From contig NZ_JABAIA010000003.1 in assembly GCF_012641275.1 (NCBI RefSeq), forward strand, positions 620,001-684,000: DNA of 64,000 bases, written 5' to 3'. Numbering within the stretch: position 1 is the first letter of the stretch; every line of letters begins with the position of its first letter. The position numbers were made by a program, and so were the translations under genes. The notes under the pieces are model-generated. The model was not told where the DNA came from, searched no databases, and worked only from the letters and a program-made list of their open reading frames with translations. Of the stretch, positions 21,601-26,171 are shown in pieces. The stretch comes from Chitinophaga varians. Its GTDB lineage: Bacteria; Bacteroidota; Bacteroidia; Chitinophagales; Chitinophagaceae.

Positions 21601-21857
21601 TTGTGATGCGCATGTTTGATATGGCCACTCACAGCCTGTTTATGGAATATACTGTCGCCGGTCAGGCGGATACTGCGCTGACAGTCATCCGTGCAGAAGA
21701 GAGAAGTGTTGCTGACGAAGACGACAGCCTGGGATGGGCACCATTTGCCACCCGCGCCACAGCGCTGACAGCGCCCGGCGACCACATCTCCATGACCAAG
21801 GAAACCGGAGCGGCCACTGTAGCGACACATATTAAGACACAATTACATCATATCTAA
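3612..21857 (+). CDS. Five-module non-ribosomal peptide synthetase with terminal thioesterase
   Basis: This 6081-residue assembly-line enzyme should extend and release a peptide in the cytoplasm. Residues 1-60 look like a TubC-type docking domain. Module 1 is C (HHIVSDG 217)-A (YTSGSTG 695)-T (GGDS, Ser 1084)-E (HHLAVD 1268, NYLGQ about 1481). Module 2 is C (HHILLDG 1739)-A (2207)-T (Ser 2599). Module 3 is C (HHIASDA 2784)-A (3261)-T (Ser 3646). Module 4 is C (3833)-A (4310)-T (Ser 4702). Module 5 is C (4888)-A (5366)-T (Ser 5756). A thioesterase follows with GHSLGG, Ser 5897. Pocket codes read by eye are DAFFLGITF (Ile-like) in modules 1 and 5, DLTKIGHIG (Asp-like) in 2 and 4, and DAWFLGNVV (Leu) in 3. 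C2 is the D-accepting type, as expected after E. The order predicts D-Ile-Asp-Leu-Asp-Ile, added to the chain carried by the upstream protein. Substrates are inferred from known codes. Confidence 0.97.
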   Translation: MLDFNLVDIVDLLGKAQDSGIKISYDENDLVVKVSKEQKIDSSLLKVLKDNKQHLITYFRQYHQRTAAVTGTAIAAASGRSADTAIPLSFSQERLWIIDQLEGSVQYHLSAALRMEGALDRAALEKALCEIVNRHEILRTVIRTHEDTGRPSQYVMEKNQWQLTVTDGAHCLHDNAALQDLLKKYIAIPFDLANDHLLRAQLIVLKEDTHILVLTLHHIVSDGWSTGILVSELQALYDAYANGYTPQLAPLEIQYADYALWQRQQLGSNGLQQQLDYWKKQLSGIAPLELPLDYPRPAIQSTRGATIDFTIDHTLAEKLKQLSRQEDVTLFMTLLAAFKVLLYRYSGQSDITVGSPVSGRTRAEMETLIGLFVNTLALRSDLSDHPTFRALLQQIKQTTLSAYDHQEVPLEKVIETVVKGRDPGRSPLFQVMFALQNAPAPKADAPGKLRLSEEKIITENAKFDLTLIMEETNDGLKGGVEYCADLFDASTIHRMIGHFQLLLKNVLQTPDVPVHLLPLLSAEEREQALNTFNNTAVPYADDQSIAALFSAHALQTPDAVALLYGDAVMSYGELETLSNQLAHYLRSKGVQQGGIVPVCTERSIDMMVGILAILKAGAAYMPLDPAYPAERLRIMLDESRSNVLLTTTDFHARFITEKPDKELVLVDQLPVLLARQPDTPVANPPSANDLAYVMYTSGSTGKPKGVLVTHRNVTSLVLQPNYVALNADTTVLSAGSLAFDATTFEYWGALLNGGRLALSVGNSLLDSAVFKQELYSKEVTTLFITTSWFNQLVDTDITVFGRLSAILTGGEKMSEKHVERFRQAYPDISISNIYGPTENTTFSLSYHINSKGLIPNTPIGVPLNNRTAYVLDSAQQLVPVGVSGELYVGGAGLAPGYLDRPELTAEKFVPHPFSDNPEEKLYRTGDRARWQPDGNIIYMGRIDDQVKIRGHRIEPGEIENILLTFPAVAQGVVVVKTDDKGTKRLVAYVVPVDTLDKDQLVSYLKAKLPEYMVPSQIVPMDKFPVTANGKIDKKALPEPLLESAASYVAPRNTIEEALATVWRELLGVQQVGIYDNFFELGGDSIITIQAVGRIRRAGYELQPRDMFVHQHIAALAAHIQANAGHAVIGEQGVLTGESGLLPIQQWFLDIDTAAANHFNQSVLLGIDKKVSEEMLTPAIQQLVSHHDALRFVYHHSNGVWQQKYGTFEGSVEVADLRSVAPDQLPVAITATADRYQASLDITTGTIIRAVLLLTPETEAANRLFIVVHHLAVDAVSWRILLEDLQQLLQGQQPERKSSSYRQWQQALSAYGTSQRGLSQVAYWEKVVQQSLTLKTDHANVGKVMVSDVGSHTAQLSAEVTHQLLKDTSRAYHTEINDVLLTALALTLSAWNNHSAVIVGLEGHGREDINKNIDTSRTVGWFTNLFPVLLETGHSGHPGETLKAVKEQLRSIPDKGLGYGVLKYFNKIPALQGANPWNVVFNYLGQSDNLKDEAGLFSGASESSGADTAASFPLQELLTVTGLVSNGQLQLDWNYSTKHFEAATIAQLANEYLSQLERLVAHCVAVQTPVFTPSDYGLGAWVSNSELDSFLEATHHGVPRREQVDSLYRLSGLQEGMLFHSLYAAEAGTYTEQMTVDIDDLEVDAFVKSWDLLLEKHTILRTAFYYDRFSIPVQCVYKKVKLPVEILDYTAFDQDEQHRLYQELLTTDLRRGFDFAEAPLMRLTLVRLHGNNFRMLWTSHHILLDGWSLPILVEGLLAGYDALLTGSALPSLKEDRYGEYIQYLDRLDKEEAERYWKGYLHELNDATLLPFIGNTTARTKGVGAYNNRKLVLDAAFTQQLSRFAQRHHITVNTLMQGVWAYLLHAYTGHRNVAYGITVSGRPDTLAGTERGVGLYINTLPLHTAVDEGSNIIDWLKQIQAGQLHSREHQYNNLLEVQQWSGVSGDLFDSSITFQNYPVNEIVNAKEWQLKVKQVESHPHTNYPLTIIISIAAETSLVFAYNTALLDDHYLEAITGHFKQVLQQITTGLAETIQDIELLTPTEKQQLLNTATVAYPTHTTLIDIFEAQADRVPEQTAVRCEERVLSYSELDKQATRLAHHLRAKGMTTGSLVPLYLERSADILVALLGILKAGGAYVPIDPDFPAERVAFMLADTEARVIVTNNACAGKLPQAGLQVITLDGDAALLDAMPATRIAREWIPGQPVYVIYTSGSTGNPKGVIVTHQNLMDYVYGLKHALPLEDSRSFGLMSSIATDLGNTVVFGALATGGALHVFTKDAVNDAEHIAAYFAAHPVDCIKIVPSHWKALSLPGNLLLPRKLLIFGGEALDAGVIEAIRASGSNCTVVNHYGPTETTIGKLVHIVQPDGIYEQQVPIGKPFSNTRIYVVSPAGKLSPVGVPGELYIGGDGVAAGYLHQEALTHGKFVADRFLPGVTSLLYRTGDLVKYLPDGNILFLGRADDQVKIRGYRVELGEIENALVRSGLTEQAVVLAKPDRNGDKRLVAYVLRGSGVDKDALLAYVKNELPDHMHPALWSIVDSFPLMANGKVDRKALPDPEEAIETQQGYVAPETATEKKLAAIWSVLLEVDEVGLHDDFFALGGHSLLAIRLISAIRKQMEAEATIGDVFDYPTVAALAGQLAQRTTQSSAPVIVRKERPARIPLSFSQERLWFIDRMEGSVHYHVPAVLRLKGPLDTVALATALKTIVERHEVLRTVIEHDGAETWQRILQANDWQLQIIAGTAFMAEAALEDYITRLVNAPFDLANDYMLRAHLIARQEEEYVLVVTQHHIASDAWSTGIIVNELVELYDALTTGRTPSLAEPGIQYADFALWQREYLSGSMLQDKVAYWKNKLSGTATLQLPTDFPRPAVQSTRGSMYSFRFDRELSNALQTLSQQQGTTLFMTLLAAFKVLLYRYSGQEDICVGVPVAGRTRQETEGLIGFFINTLALRSDLGNGPAFTTVLQQVKQTTLGAYEQQDVPFEQVVDAVVRERDISRTPLFQVMFVLQNAPEEGELKLGNIALAQQESTHTTSRFDLSWSLIEGTEGLMGSVEFCLDLFRESTIERMVAHFEQLLRAIVQAPATTIDELALVTASETQQLLHAFNQTTVAYPAEDTILSLFAAQVAMRPNSTALAAAGVAVTYKTLDDRAVQLAHYLLGQGVKAGDRVPVCLERSPDIVMAMLAIMKAGAAYVPVDPAYPLDRIRYMLQDSGATVIITDTACYDSLPEIDQLAVIRLDVDRDEITRYKSAAGLPEITTGHIAYLIYTSGSTGQPKGVMVPHRGLSNLIHWHQQAFRVNAHSRATAVSGVGFDAFGWEVWPYLAAGAYVYLPDNDTRVLMPSLIALHRQQGFTHAFISTAQVQEFIRTAADKILPLQYLLTGGDQLPATDINGLSYKIINNYGPTENSVVATWYELTAADKDRAPVIGRPVSNTRVYILNRREKLCPAGIAGEICLAGDSLALGYLGRPDLTQEKFVPDPFHAGSRMYKTGDLGRWLPDGTIEYLGRLDEQVKVRGYRIELGEIESALAASGQVQQAVVAARKDHEGNRQLVAYVVPAVDYRKADTVAFLKKRLPDYMVPALWVTLEKLPLTANGKIDKNALPAPDMNSIVANEYVAPRNATEEILTGIWQEVLGRQQVGIHDNFFEYGGNSLQVVRLIALVRSRLQVEVPIRTVFAHPTVAGLANWLATATGIQPVTQALTAQARGPKIPLSFSQERLWFIHQLEGSVQYHIPQLLQLHGDLNISALERSLQTLINRHEVLRSVMKEEDGVVYQEIQPADTWKLQVIDNVEEYTNEATREAYLGALVRAPFDLSHDHLLRAHLLRLGHQKHLLVLVIHHIAADGWSMGIATNEVMALYNAFATGDEAQLPELPLQYTDFAIWQRAQLSADVLDRKLAWWKNKMADVAPLELPTDFTPSSTISMKGARMGVSLPQSLGRQLQQLALQQDATLYMVLLTAFKVLLHRYSGQDDISVGTSAAGRTQQETQNLIGFFINTLALRSDLGNNPAFTELLQQVKQTTLDAFDHQEVPFEKIVEAVVKDRDPNRRPLFQVMFVMDNTPSAPDFHLHNLTLAPEDVTHTTARFNIILSMTEDGDGRLHAAVEYAMDLFKEDTIQRMLAHFETLLEAVVAAPQQKIDQLALLTSEEQQQQLAALSQTVNYPRQQTFLHWFEAAARHHADSTALAFEGQLLTWKALEQRSASLAHYLRSKGVGANVLVPVCVDRSLDMLVAVMGILRAGGAYVPVEPDFPAERIKYMLQDTRAAVMVSIGQHRDIIPAADGLEVIFLDEQQHIINGYTTTAQLELPAPADIAYVIYTSGSTGTPKGVKVTHHNLADYIVGLRAHLPIDECHSFGLLSSIATDLGNTVLFAALSIGATLHLFSKDTINDAQKVLAYFERHEIDCIKIVPSHWKALSEPEQLLLPEKLLIFGGEALESSVVKAIRDARAECMVVNHYGPTETTIGKLLHIVNAHTEYDAFVPVGKPFSNTRAYVLNPEKQLCPVGVPGELYIGGEGVAAGYLYNDALTTDRFVADPFTTNPADWLYRTGDRVKLLPDGNILFAGRIDDQVKIRGYRVEPGEIGRVLEQCAGVTQAVVIAREDNSGNKRLLGYVVPANDFDAEAVLAQLRAQLPDYMVPAAITPLDVFPMLANGKIDKRALPDPEKAQNDTAEFAAPVTAVQQGLAAIWQKLLEVEQIGLHDDFFALGGHSLLAIRLISAIRKQLQLEVTIGDVFDHPTIGGLATLLESRKGAAQAPDLLRKERPANIPLSFSQERLWFIDQAEGSLHYHLPTVLRLKGRLDTDALARAAQAIINRHEVLRTVITSGDGQSWQQIMPEDRWRMEIYEEPSFRKDTTALHAFVKELINQPFDLSADHMLRVQLIVLGRDEHILVATLHHIASDGWSTGVLVKELAAFYEAYAAGREPELAPLELQYADYAIWQREHLSGESLARQLGYWEQKLSGVGALQLPLDHPRSAVQSNRGATTSFILDRELSDALHALAKQEGATIFMTLLAAFQVLLYRYSGQDDICVGSPIAGRTRQELEGLIGFFINTLSLRADMSGNPSFAALLQQVKQTTLEAYAHQEVPFEKIVEVVAKDRDLSRNPIFQVALVLQNLPDVPELKLGELVMTEEGAAHETAKLDLTVLFREGPEGLGASVEYCADLFEASTIERMMSQFKRLLRSIADAPQTPVAALPLLDTSDEKMLLEDFNNTAIAYPADQTIVQLFAAQVRQRPNDVAVLFRDEKITYRELDEWSDRLALYLREQGVREEMMVPVCIPRSPEMMVAILAILKAGGAYVPLDPDYPAERISFMLEESNSHISLTVSPYVSRLAAERPEMSHLCVEELYKILPAYQEGAVQNKLEADSLAYVMYTSGSTGKPKGVLVTHRNVTSLVMQPNYVSLQPTDAILSAGSLSFDATTFEYWGALLNGGRLVLSPENNLLDTEVLKQELYGKQVTILFITTGWFNQLVDTDVSVFAHLHAILTGGEKMSEKHVVRFRTAYPDIKISNIYGPTENTTFSLSYPIHERGLTVNTPIGMPLNNRTAYILDAALQLVPVGVAGELYVGGDGVARGYLNRPELTAERFIAHPFGKPGDRLYKTGDMARWRADGAVEYLGRQDDQVKVRGFRIELGEVESVLLQYPQVAQTVVIAKAGENGSKRLLGYIVPKGDFERDKLVAWLRERLPDYMVPSYLIPLEKLPMTANGKVDKKALPDPDTIIQSGQAYVAPATATEKALAAFWAEQLKMEKVSVHDNYFEAGGNSLLAIHLIAVIRKQLAGEISISDIFDYPTIAELGNVLDQRAMAKVNAAGQVSGFNGNPHILPLNNGPQASPLFFLPGGNGICEGYTVLGAALEEVGALYGLQMMGIFEGEKPLDNVPAIAAQNIAWMKSVQPEGPYRLIGHSLGGQVAYEMTRQLELLGDKVEALFILDTHVAPKRSALDKDTLYNSLLEAFEVYKIAVKPYPEWVKALKPAIEELEPKAVIPFILEYLKEHVPEEKEHLGFVMRMFDMATHSLFMEYTVAGQADTALTVIRAEERSVADEDDSLGWAPFATRATALTAPGDHISMTKETGAATVATHIKTQLHHI

Positions 21858-21899
21858 AACCCAAACCCAAATCCTCATCATTTAAAAGCAAACCCTCAC

Positions 21900-23438
21900 A
21901 TGAAAATTGTTAATTTATTTGCAGCTTGCATCCTCTTCGCCACGTTTATGTCCTGTAAAAGAGGAGAGTCCGTCCTGCAGGGTGGCCAGCCTTCGGCCAC
22001 AGAAGGCGTCGTACCAAAATCTGTTATCAATGGACTGGTATTTGAACAACTCAACAAAACCGGTCGGTTCGACTGGAACATGGTCAATGACAGCGTTGTA
22101 TGGAGCGCCCTGGTACAGGGCGACAGCATCCTGTCCGTCGGCTTCCAGCCTGCCGGCACCGCCGACATCAGCCGGGAAATCGACAAAATCAACGTTAACG
22201 CCGGCAACTGGCAGGATGCGCGTCAGCAGGTGTTAAACCTGATCAATGAAACTGAACAGTTTAAAGGAGATGCCAAGCAGGAAAAAGGCCTGGTTACCTA
22301 TCAGTCTCCCAAACTGCCGGTGTTTTATGTGAAAGCCAGCCGCTTTGCCACGGTGAAAGCACTCCGTGCTTCGGCGCTGGTGAGGTATGCAGAGCCGGTA
22401 GGTTACGCCCGCTACATGCAGGTGAAACCCGCCTCCGGTGGCAGTGCGTCCGGAAGCTCCCTGCTCACTTTTGGCTGCGATTCCAACCTGGCCAATACAT
22501 CGCTGGTTCCCGGTGTCGACTATACGGACATCACACCCGGCGCCAAACAATCGTGGAACTATGTTAACCACAATATCCCGCAGGCATGGACCAAGTCTAC
22601 CGGCGCCAACGTTAAGATCATGCTGATCGATACCGGCGTAAGCCCCACACAGGACAATCTTGGCGCCAACTTCAATCAGGGAGCGTCTTCCGGCCGTACC
22701 ATCACTAAAATTGCCACCTGGCCGAACGGTACACCTTCCGATGTGTGTGGCCACGGTACTAAAATGGCCGGTGTGATAGCAGCGCCCCGTGGTGTTAGCG
22801 GCAGCAGTGCCGGTATTGCGTACAATGCCAGCCTGGTGACCGTTCACGCTGCTGAAAACGTAGTGATCCTGTCTCCTGAATCTGTTCAGGGTATCGGTGA
22901 CGCCTATGTGATCGGTGGTGATGATGCTGCTGTTAAAATCATCAGCATGAGCATGGGTTCCCTGTTTTCTTTCGGTCACGTGACCGATGGTATCCGCTAT
23001 GCCTACAACAAAGGCAAACTGATGTTCTGTGCTGCAGGTACCACCAACTCCAGCTTCGGTCCTTTCCTCGGCGTGGTGTACCCGGCTACCATGCCTGAAG
23101 TACAGGCAGTGACCGGCGTAAAAGACAACGGTACTTCTCCTTGCGAAGACTGTCACTCCGGCCGTGAAGTGGCATTCGATATCATCATGGAAAAATCCAC
23201 CACCGGCAGAAATCCGCTTACTACCGCTGCTACCGGCAACGCGCCGTCAACAGTGGGTGGTTCTTCCGTGGCTACTGCCAGCTGTGCGGCTATTGCTGCG
23301 CTGGTATGGAGCAAATACCCCACTTACTCCCGTGACAGCATCGTAGCGCGCATGCGCCGTGCGTCCAGCTTCTACAACAACAAAAATGGTCAGCTGGGCT
23401 GGGGCGTGGTAGATGCGCAGCAAGCAGTAGGCAACTAA
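21900..23438 (+). CDS. S8 (subtilisin-like) serine peptidase, predicted lipoprotein
   Basis: This 512-residue protein begins with a lipoprotein signal peptide (hydrophobic stretch ending TFMSC, Cys 20), so it should be exported and lipid-anchored. Residues 25-200 look like a propeptide or N-terminal extension. The subtilase domain carries the triad in standard order: Asp 244 in MLIDTGV, His 285 in GHGTKMAG and Ser 456 in GGSSVATASC. The Ser motif departs from the usual GTSMAxP (no Pro), and the oxyanion region reads AAGTTNSS rather than AAGN. It starts 42 bp after the synthetase stop, on the same strand and with no terminator that I can see between them, so co-transcription is likely. It may process or degrade something linked to the peptide product, or be unrelated; the sequence does not decide this. 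It converges on the Mla-like operon. Confidence 0.9.
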   Translation: MKIVNLFAACILFATFMSCKRGESVLQGGQPSATEGVVPKSVINGLVFEQLNKTGRFDWNMVNDSVVWSALVQGDSILSVGFQPAGTADISREIDKINVNAGNWQDARQQVLNLINETEQFKGDAKQEKGLVTYQSPKLPVFYVKASRFATVKALRASALVRYAEPVGYARYMQVKPASGGSASGSSLLTFGCDSNLANTSLVPGVDYTDITPGAKQSWNYVNHNIPQAWTKSTGANVKIMLIDTGVSPTQDNLGANFNQGASSGRTITKIATWPNGTPSDVCGHGTKMAGVIAAPRGVSGSSAGIAYNASLVTVHAAENVVILSPESVQGIGDAYVIGGDDAAVKIISMSMGSLFSFGHVTDGIRYAYNKGKLMFCAAGTTNSSFGPFLGVVYPATMPEVQAVTGVKDNGTSPCEDCHSGREVAFDIIMEKSTTGRNPLTTAATGNAPSTVGGSSVATASCAAIAALVWSKYPTYSRDSIVARMRRASSFYNNKNGQLGWGVVDAQQAVGN

Positions 23439-23488
23439 TTTCGTTCAGTGGTCAGCTATACAGCTATGGGGGCTGGTGCCTGCGGGCA

Positions 23489-24454
23489 TCAGTCCCTTTT
23501 CTTTTTAAAGTACCCGCGGAACAGGAAGTTGTGCCGCACGGCTTCCAGGTCTTCTTTGAGTTTGATGCTGGAAGAATCAAGGTTATTGAGCGTGTTGCGT
23601 AAATGTTCAGCGGTAGCTTTGTCGTTCAACAGTACCCCGGTTACGTGTTGCGGGTTGTTCAACGCTTCGCTGGCCTTTTTCAGGTTTTGGGAGAACAGTA
23701 CCAATGTGTCCATGGTCGCTTTGAGTTGAGCGATGCTTTCACTGATGTTTTCATAACTGGTCGTATCGTCCAGGAGGCTGTTGACCAGCGTGCCGGACCG
23801 GTTAAGCCGGGAAGAGAAAGCCGAGAGGTCGCCCATTACTTTGCTGCTGCCTGCGTGTACCTTTGCCATAGCCCCTCGGGCGTCCTGGAGTGTGTATTGC
23901 AGGTTGCTGGCCATAGTGGAGTCGTTCAACAATGCTGTGAGCGTACCTTTGCCTGTCAGTATCCGCTGACTGACAGTTTTCAGGTTTTGAGTGATTTGCA
24001 CCAGGCTTTTACTGGCGGAGTCCAGTACGTCCATCATATCGCCGGCGCCTGCGATGCTTGACAGGTAGCCGTTGTCGGCGATGAGCGGCGCTGAGGCGGA
24101 GCCGCCGGAGATCATAATGATCTTGTTGCCAATCAGCCCGTCAGTGCCCAGTTTGGTATGGGAATCCCGGCGGATATGTTTTCTGGCTTTTGTTTCGATG
24201 CTCATAGTGACCAACACCCGGCCATCATCCGTAATATCGATACTTTTGATGATACCTATCTTGACGCCGGCAAACCACACGTTGTCGCCCACCTTCAGGC
24301 CGTTGACATCGGTCATTACTGTTTTGGCCGGGAATTTTCGCTCAAACGACTTATGTTGCTCTCCTAACATCAATATGGCGGTGGCCAGTATGGCGACTGC
24401 CAGTACTGAAAAGATGCTTACAATAAGCAGCTGCCTGTTTTTGCCCGCTTTCAT
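23489..24454 (-). CDS. MlaD-like MCE-domain lipid transport protein
   Basis: A 321-residue protein with one N-terminal membrane helix (about residues 9-30) followed by an MCE domain (residues 38-120: VNGLKVGDNVWFAGVKIG and the GLIGNKIIMI strand typical of the family). The long C-terminal part has helical, weakly repeated sequence with many polar residues. MCE proteins sit in the periplasm, anchored in the inner membrane, and bind lipid for an ABC transporter that moves lipids between membranes. The start overlaps the stop of the ATPase gene by 4 bp (ATGA arrangement), so it is translationally coupled as the third gene of the permease-ATPase-MCE operon. Substrate and direction of transport cannot be read from the sequence. 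Confidence 0.92.
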   Translation of the reverse strand: MKAGKNRQLLIVSIFSVLAVAILATAILMLGEQHKSFERKFPAKTVMTDVNGLKVGDNVWFAGVKIGIIKSIDITDDGRVLVTMSIETKARKHIRRDSHTKLGTDGLIGNKIIMISGGSASAPLIADNGYLSSIAGAGDMMDVLDSASKSLVQITQNLKTVSQRILTGKGTLTALLNDSTMASNLQYTLQDARGAMAKVHAGSSKVMGDLSAFSSRLNRSGTLVNSLLDDTTSYENISESIAQLKATMDTLVLFSQNLKKASEALNNPQHVTGVLLNDKATAEHLRNTLNNLDSSSIKLKEDLEAVRHNFLFRGYFKKKRD

Positions 24455-25230
24455 GTGTCAACGATGAAATTGTAATCGTAGAATTTTTTAGCTTCTGCAT
24501 CGCCACTTTGAAACACCTCTTCAAACGAACCTTCCACACAGAATTTACCGTCTGAAATCAGGGCCACTCTGTCGCCTGTGCTTTTGGCACAGGTGAGGTC
24601 ATGGGTGATGATCACTGCGCTGGTGCGGTATGTCTGCTGCACCTCGTTGATCAGGGTATTGATATCACCGGAGGTCACGGGGTCCAGCCCTGCGGTTGGT
24701 TCGTCGTATAACATAATATCCGGGTGCAGGATCAGGGTACGGGCAATGCCGACCCTCTTCTTTTGCCCGCCGGACAGTTCCGCCGGCATCTTGTCAATGG
24801 ACTGTTCCAGTCCTACATTCTTTAATACCTCCCGGATAGCGGCGTCCCTTTCTTCATGGGTGAGATGAGCACTGTTTCTGACCAGCGGGAATTCCAGGTT
24901 TTCCCGTACGGTCATACTGTCGTATAGTGCGCTGCCCTGGTAGAGGAATCCTATTTTCAGCCGCAGTTGTTGTAAGGCCCCTGGCGACAACTGGTCTATC
25001 TCCTCGCCGGCCACGCGGATAGTACCGCTATCGGGCTTCAACAGCCCTGCGATGAGTTTGATCAGCACGGATTTCCCGCTGCCCGAACGGCCCAGTACCA
25101 CTACGTTTTCCCCTTTGTAAAGATCGAGGTCCATCCCTGTCAGCACATCGATGGTGTCAAAAGATTTATACAGTCCCCGTATACGGATGACGGCGTTTTG
25201 TTTATCAATATTGGCCGGTGGTTTTCTCAT
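24451..25230 (-). CDS. ABC transporter ATP-binding protein, MlaF-like
   Basis: A 259-residue ATPase with Walker A GRSGSGKSVLI near residue 50, signature LSGGQKKRVGIAR near residue 155, Walker B IMLYDEPTAGLDP about 20 residues later, and the switch His in VIITHD. The wording around Walker B and the gene order (permease, ATPase, MCE protein) place it in the Mla/MKL class that powers lipid transport. It lies 11 bp after the permease stop and overlaps the MCE gene by 4 bp, so it is the middle gene of a three-gene operon. It should work on the cytoplasmic face of the inner membrane. Confidence 0.93.
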   Translation of the reverse strand: MRKPPANIDKQNAVIRIRGLYKSFDTIDVLTGMDLDLYKGENVVVLGRSGSGKSVLIKLIAGLLKPDSGTIRVAGEEIDQLSPGALQQLRLKIGFLYQGSALYDSMTVRENLEFPLVRNSAHLTHEERDAAIREVLKNVGLEQSIDKMPAELSGGQKKRVGIARTLILHPDIMLYDEPTAGLDPVTSGDINTLINEVQQTYRTSAVIITHDLTCAKSTGDRVALISDGKFCVEGSFEEVFQSGDAEAKKFYDYNFIVDT

Positions 25231-25241
25231 GACTGGTAACT

Positions 25242-25979
25242 TTAAGAGGGCCTGAATTGATTCACGATCTGAACGATGATCATTTCTTCAATAAAGATGA
25301 GAAACATGGAAATGACCACCGCCACGTTGGCGGCCTTGCCTACGCCCTGGGTGCCTTTGGCCGCGTTATATCCCTGGTAACAACCGGTGATGCTGATCGT
25401 AAAACCATATACCACTGATTTGATAAGAGACGCAGTGATGTCGAGAAAAGAGATGCTGGAAAAACCATGCTGAAAGAATGCCGCGAAACTGGTGTCTTCG
25501 TGCTGGTGTACATTGAGATAGGAGCCCAGCAGCCCGACAAACGCCATATAACACACCAGTAGGGGGTTCATGAGCGTAGTGGCCACCACGCGGCTGACCA
25601 CCAGGAATTTAAAGGGGTTGGTGGCAGAAACCTCCATGGCTTCAATTTGTTCCGTTACTTTCATGGAGCCCAGTTCCGCGCCAATGTTGGAGCCTACTTT
25701 CCCGGCAACGATCAGGGAGGTGATCAGCGGCGCCAATGCCCGGACGATAGCGATGGAAATGAGTCCCGGCAGCCACGAGGTGGCGCCAAATTCCGCCAGG
25801 GACGGCCGCGACTGGTTCGTGAATACCATCCCGGTGATAAACCCCGTCAGCGATACAAGCGCAAAGGATTTATAACCAACGTTGTAACATTGTTTGACCG
25901 TTTCCCTGAACTCGTAAGGGGGCCGGAAAACTTCTGCAAAGAACCGGAGTATAAACCGGCAGACGTTGTATACATCCAT
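25242..25979 (-). CDS. MlaE-type ABC transporter permease
   Basis: A 245-residue integral membrane protein of the MlaE family. Recognisable parts are FRETVKQCYNVGYKSF near the start, the stretch GSNIGAELGSMKVTEQIEAMEVS in the middle and RVVATTLMNPLL after it. It ends IVQIVNQF, as permeases of this family often do. The reading frame is open back to 26087, but I chose the ATG at 25979 (MDVYNVCRF). A promoter-like element (TTG, 20 bp, TAGCTTTG) lies at 26057-26087 on this strand and would leave the longest version untranscribed. An ATG at 26039 is still possible but would leave only about a ten-base leader. First gene of the lipid-transport operon. Confidence 0.9.
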   Translation of the reverse strand: MDVYNVCRFILRFFAEVFRPPYEFRETVKQCYNVGYKSFALVSLTGFITGMVFTNQSRPSLAEFGATSWLPGLISIAIVRALAPLITSLIVAGKVGSNIGAELGSMKVTEQIEAMEVSATNPFKFLVVSRVVATTLMNPLLVCYMAFVGLLGSYLNVHQHEDTSFAAFFQHGFSSISFLDITASLIKSVVYGFTISITGCYQGYNAAKGTQGVGKAANVAVVISMFLIFIEEMIIVQIVNQFRPS

Positions 25980-26056
25980 CAACACCGTGATGTGTAACTT
26001 ATTGTATAATGTATACTTGTGTGGGGCCGGGGACCGCATATATACATATTTTACCA

Positions 26057-26087
26057 CAAAGCTAACTGCTTGCCATGCCCTGCCCAA
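26057..26087 (-). promoter_or_regulatory. Bacteroidota-type promoter for the Mla-like operon
   Basis: On the minus strand a TTG (26087-26085) is followed after 20 bp by TAGCTTTG (26064-26057). This fits the TAnnTTTG -7 box and upstream TTG known for the Bacteroidota primary sigma factor. Transcription would start near 26050 and give a leader of about 70 nt before the ATG at 25979. Prediction only. Confidence 0.55.
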
Positions 26088-26171
26088 TGATCAGAATCAA
26101 ACCGGAGGCTGACAACTGTCAGCATTTGCCCGGCGGGTTCTTTCTACCTTTTCACCACTAAAATGTGGTAT

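Noticed and set aside
22233..23156. Reverse open frame of 307 codons opposite the S8 peptidase
   Set aside because: The forward frame holds the full catalytic triad; the reverse translation resembles nothing.
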